From an uncultured Blautia sp. (GTDB lineage: Bacteria > Bacillota > Clostridia > Lachnospirales > Lachnospiraceae), in NCBI GenBank assembly GCA_934358405.1, contig CAKRKL010000089.1, positions 1 to 7,917 on the forward strand: a stretch of DNA of 7,917 bases, written 5' to 3'. This document shows positions 6,795 through 7,917 of this stretch, piece by piece. The notes beneath the pieces are model-generated. The model was not told where the DNA came from. It saw only the letters and a program-made list of their open reading frames with translations, and ran no database searches. Every line of letters begins with the position of its first letter. The stretch's first letter is position 1. Made by a program: the position numbers and the translations under genes.

Positions 6795-6818
6795 TTTTTC
6801 ATTCTCCTCATTTGCCGG

Positions 6819-6839
6819 CAGGACTGCGCCACAGTCCTG
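6819..6839 (-). other. Intercistronic hairpin 2, ahead of the ATPase gene
   Basis: CAGGACTG (6819-6826) and CAGTCCTG (6832-6839) form a perfect 8-bp stem with a 5-nt loop. No T-run follows on the minus strand, so it does not look like a terminator. It lies 44 nt before the ATPase ribosome binding site and may shield the downstream mRNA after processing. Confidence 0.6.
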
Positions 6840-6849
6840 TTCAATGATA

Positions 6850-6888
6850 AGGGGGAGGAAAAATCCGCCCTGGGACTTTCCTCCCCCT
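6850..6888 (-). other. Strong intercistronic stem-loop after the binding-protein gene
   Basis: AGGGGGAGGAAA (6850-6861) pairs perfectly over 12 bp with TTTCCTCCCCCT (6877-6888), leaving a 15-nt loop. It starts 20 nt after the binding protein's stop codon. The downstream side continues TATCATTG rather than a T-run, so it should act as a 3'-end stabiliser or leaky terminator rather than a full stop. This is a common way to make more binding protein than membrane components. The 5' arm in the mRNA also contains GGGGGAGG, a ribosome-binding-like sequence that the hairpin would hide. Confidence 0.75.
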
Positions 6889-6908
6889 GTAAGTTCACAC
6901 TCTTTTAA

Positions 6909-7892
6909 TTAGTAAGCACGTCCGTCCAGAACTTCCTGAGTCATAGTTGTTGCATATTCACTTTCGATTCCAGGTGCTACGAATGCCTGATCCTCAACAA
7001 GTGTTGTCTTCTCATAGTCTTCGCCAGCCTGCATTTTCTCGATAACGCCCTTAACGGTTTCAGCCTGGATTGGGTTACACTCAACGTCACAGTTGATCTT
7101 TCCGTCTAATGTGTACTGAAGTCCGTCATGTGTTGCATCGAAGGAAATAAGAGTTACATCTCCGTCTACACCATAGGTGATACCTGCTGCATCCATTGCA
7201 TCCATTGCACCGTATGCTTCGTTATCATTCTGGCAGATAACTACATTGAACTGTCCCTCGTAGGATTTGATAAAGGACTCCATAACTTCCTGTCCACCAG
7301 CCTGTGTGAAATCACCGGACTGAGAATCAAGGATCTTCCAGTTATCATGCTCTTCTGCTACCTGATTAAATCCAGCTGTACGTCCAAGTGTTGCAGAAGC
7401 TCCTACAGAACCTTCAATTACAAGGATATTCGCATCTTTGTCACCAAGATACTCTGCTAACCAGTTACCAGCTGTGATACCTTCGTTTGTTGTGTTTGTT
7501 CCAACCCATGCGTCATATAAGTCATCGCTTGCTTCGATTTCACGGTCTGCAATGATTACCGGGATTCCGGCATCCTGTGCTTCCTGAAGAACGGTGTCCC
7601 AGCCAGCGGACTGGATCGGAGCGATTACGATATAATCCATATCTTTACTGATGAAAGTACGAACAGCTTCAAGCTGTGCAGCATTGTCATTGTCGCAGTC
7701 TACAAGGTCAAGGCTGTATCCGGCATCTTCTGAGAAAACATCCTGATAGTTCTGGGTGTTTGCTGTACGCCAGTCTGACTCATGTCCAACCTGTGCATAT
7801 CCAACAGTTACCAGATCATCTGCGTATACCGGCATAGCCATCATGCTGAGTGTTGCTGCTGCGAGTGCCATAACTGCTAATTTCTTTTTCAT
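6909..7892 (-). CDS. ytfQ: Sugar ABC transporter substrate-binding protein, YtfQ type
   Basis: This secreted periplasmic-binding-protein-fold receptor (Peripla_BP_4 family) has 327 residues and delivers sugar to the permease pair. An N-terminal signal peptide (MKKK, hydrophobic core, PVYA) probably ends after A24. The mature part closely parallels E. coli YtfQ, which binds galactofuranose: VGYAQVGHESDWRTANT (30-46; YtfQ has VGFSQVGSESGWRAAE), D116-R117, GSVGASATLGR (161-171), SQSGDFTQAGGQEVMESFIK (190-209, almost identical), N222-D223 and D252. These keep the polar residues expected to line the sugar pocket. There is no lipobox cysteine, which is odd for a Gram-positive receptor. The ATG at 7892 follows AGAGAGG (7903-7909) at 10 nt. 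It is the first gene of the operon and its promoter is outside the window. Galactofuranose is the best guess; fructose, as for the related Bifidobacterium FruE system, or ribose/galactose are alternatives. Confidence 0.93.
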   Translation of the reverse strand: MKKKLAVMALAAATLSMMAMPVYADDLVTVGYAQVGHESDWRTANTQNYQDVFSEDAGYSLDLVDCDNDNAAQLEAVRTFISKDMDYIVIAPIQSAGWDTVLQEAQDAGIPVIIADREIEASDDLYDAWVGTNTTNEGITAGNWLAEYLGDKDANILVIEGSVGASATLGRTAGFNQVAEEHDNWKILDSQSGDFTQAGGQEVMESFIKSYEGQFNVVICQNDNEAYGAMDAMDAAGITYGVDGDVTLISFDATHDGLQYTLDGKINCDVECNPIQAETVKGVIEKMQAGEDYEKTTLVEDQAFVAPGIESEYATTMTQEVLDGRAY

Positions 7893-7917
7893 AGTGTTTG
7901 TTCCTCTCTTTCTTTTT

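Noticed and set aside
5249..6912. Several plus-strand open frames opposite the ATPase gene
   Set aside because: Their Ser/Arg-rich composition is typical of the reverse complement of a real gene, and the opposite strand carries every expected ABC ATPase motif.

Overview
The window looks like a chromosomal segment of a gut-type Firmicute, most likely a Lachnospiraceae member (Blautia/Roseburia-like). The grounds are moderate GC, strong AGGAGG-type ribosome binding sites, and the gene set: an oleate hydratase, a ProXp-ala-like editing protein and a complete ytfQ-ytfR-ytfT-yjfF-type sugar transporter. The placement is inferred from protein style, not from a search.

Left part (1-2239, all on the minus strand). 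The order in the direction of transcription is a TetR-family regulator (1679-2239), a decayed AAA ATPase of the DUF234 type (600-1567), and the 5' part of an oleate hydratase gene that runs off the left edge (1-446). The ATPase relic has lost its Walker A region and a central segment, and its two remaining pieces are in different frames. A perfect 32-bp palindrome lies at its 5' edge, and two look-alike terminator hairpins flank it, one after the regulator and one after the relic. The regulator may control the hydratase, with the relic now lying between them; this is inference.

Middle (2240-3160). A divergent intergenic region carries a promoter for each direction and a TetR-operator-like inverted repeat. 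The plus-strand gene there (2510-3061) encodes a free-standing prolyl-tRNA editing protein that probably clears mischarged Ala-tRNA(Pro). A strong bidirectional terminator (3081-3128) separates it from the convergent transporter operon.

Right part (3168-7892, minus strand). This is a complete sugar ABC importer in the same gene order as E. coli ytfQ-ytfR-ytfT-yjfF: a secreted binding protein, a double-domain ATPase and two permeases. The ATPase and the two permeases are translationally coupled by overlapping stop/start codons. A 146-bp gap with two stable hairpins separates the binding protein from the ATPase and probably sets their expression ratio. The relatives suggest galactofuranose or another furanose/hexose (fructose is possible) as substrate. 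The operon promoter lies beyond the right edge.

I found no CRISPR array, tRNA, rRNA, transposase or clearly novel system. The less ordinary points are the hydrophobic N-terminal extension of the hydratase, the ATPase relic with its palindrome, the missing lipobox of the binding protein, and the hairpin/TTG-start architecture ahead of the ATPase gene.
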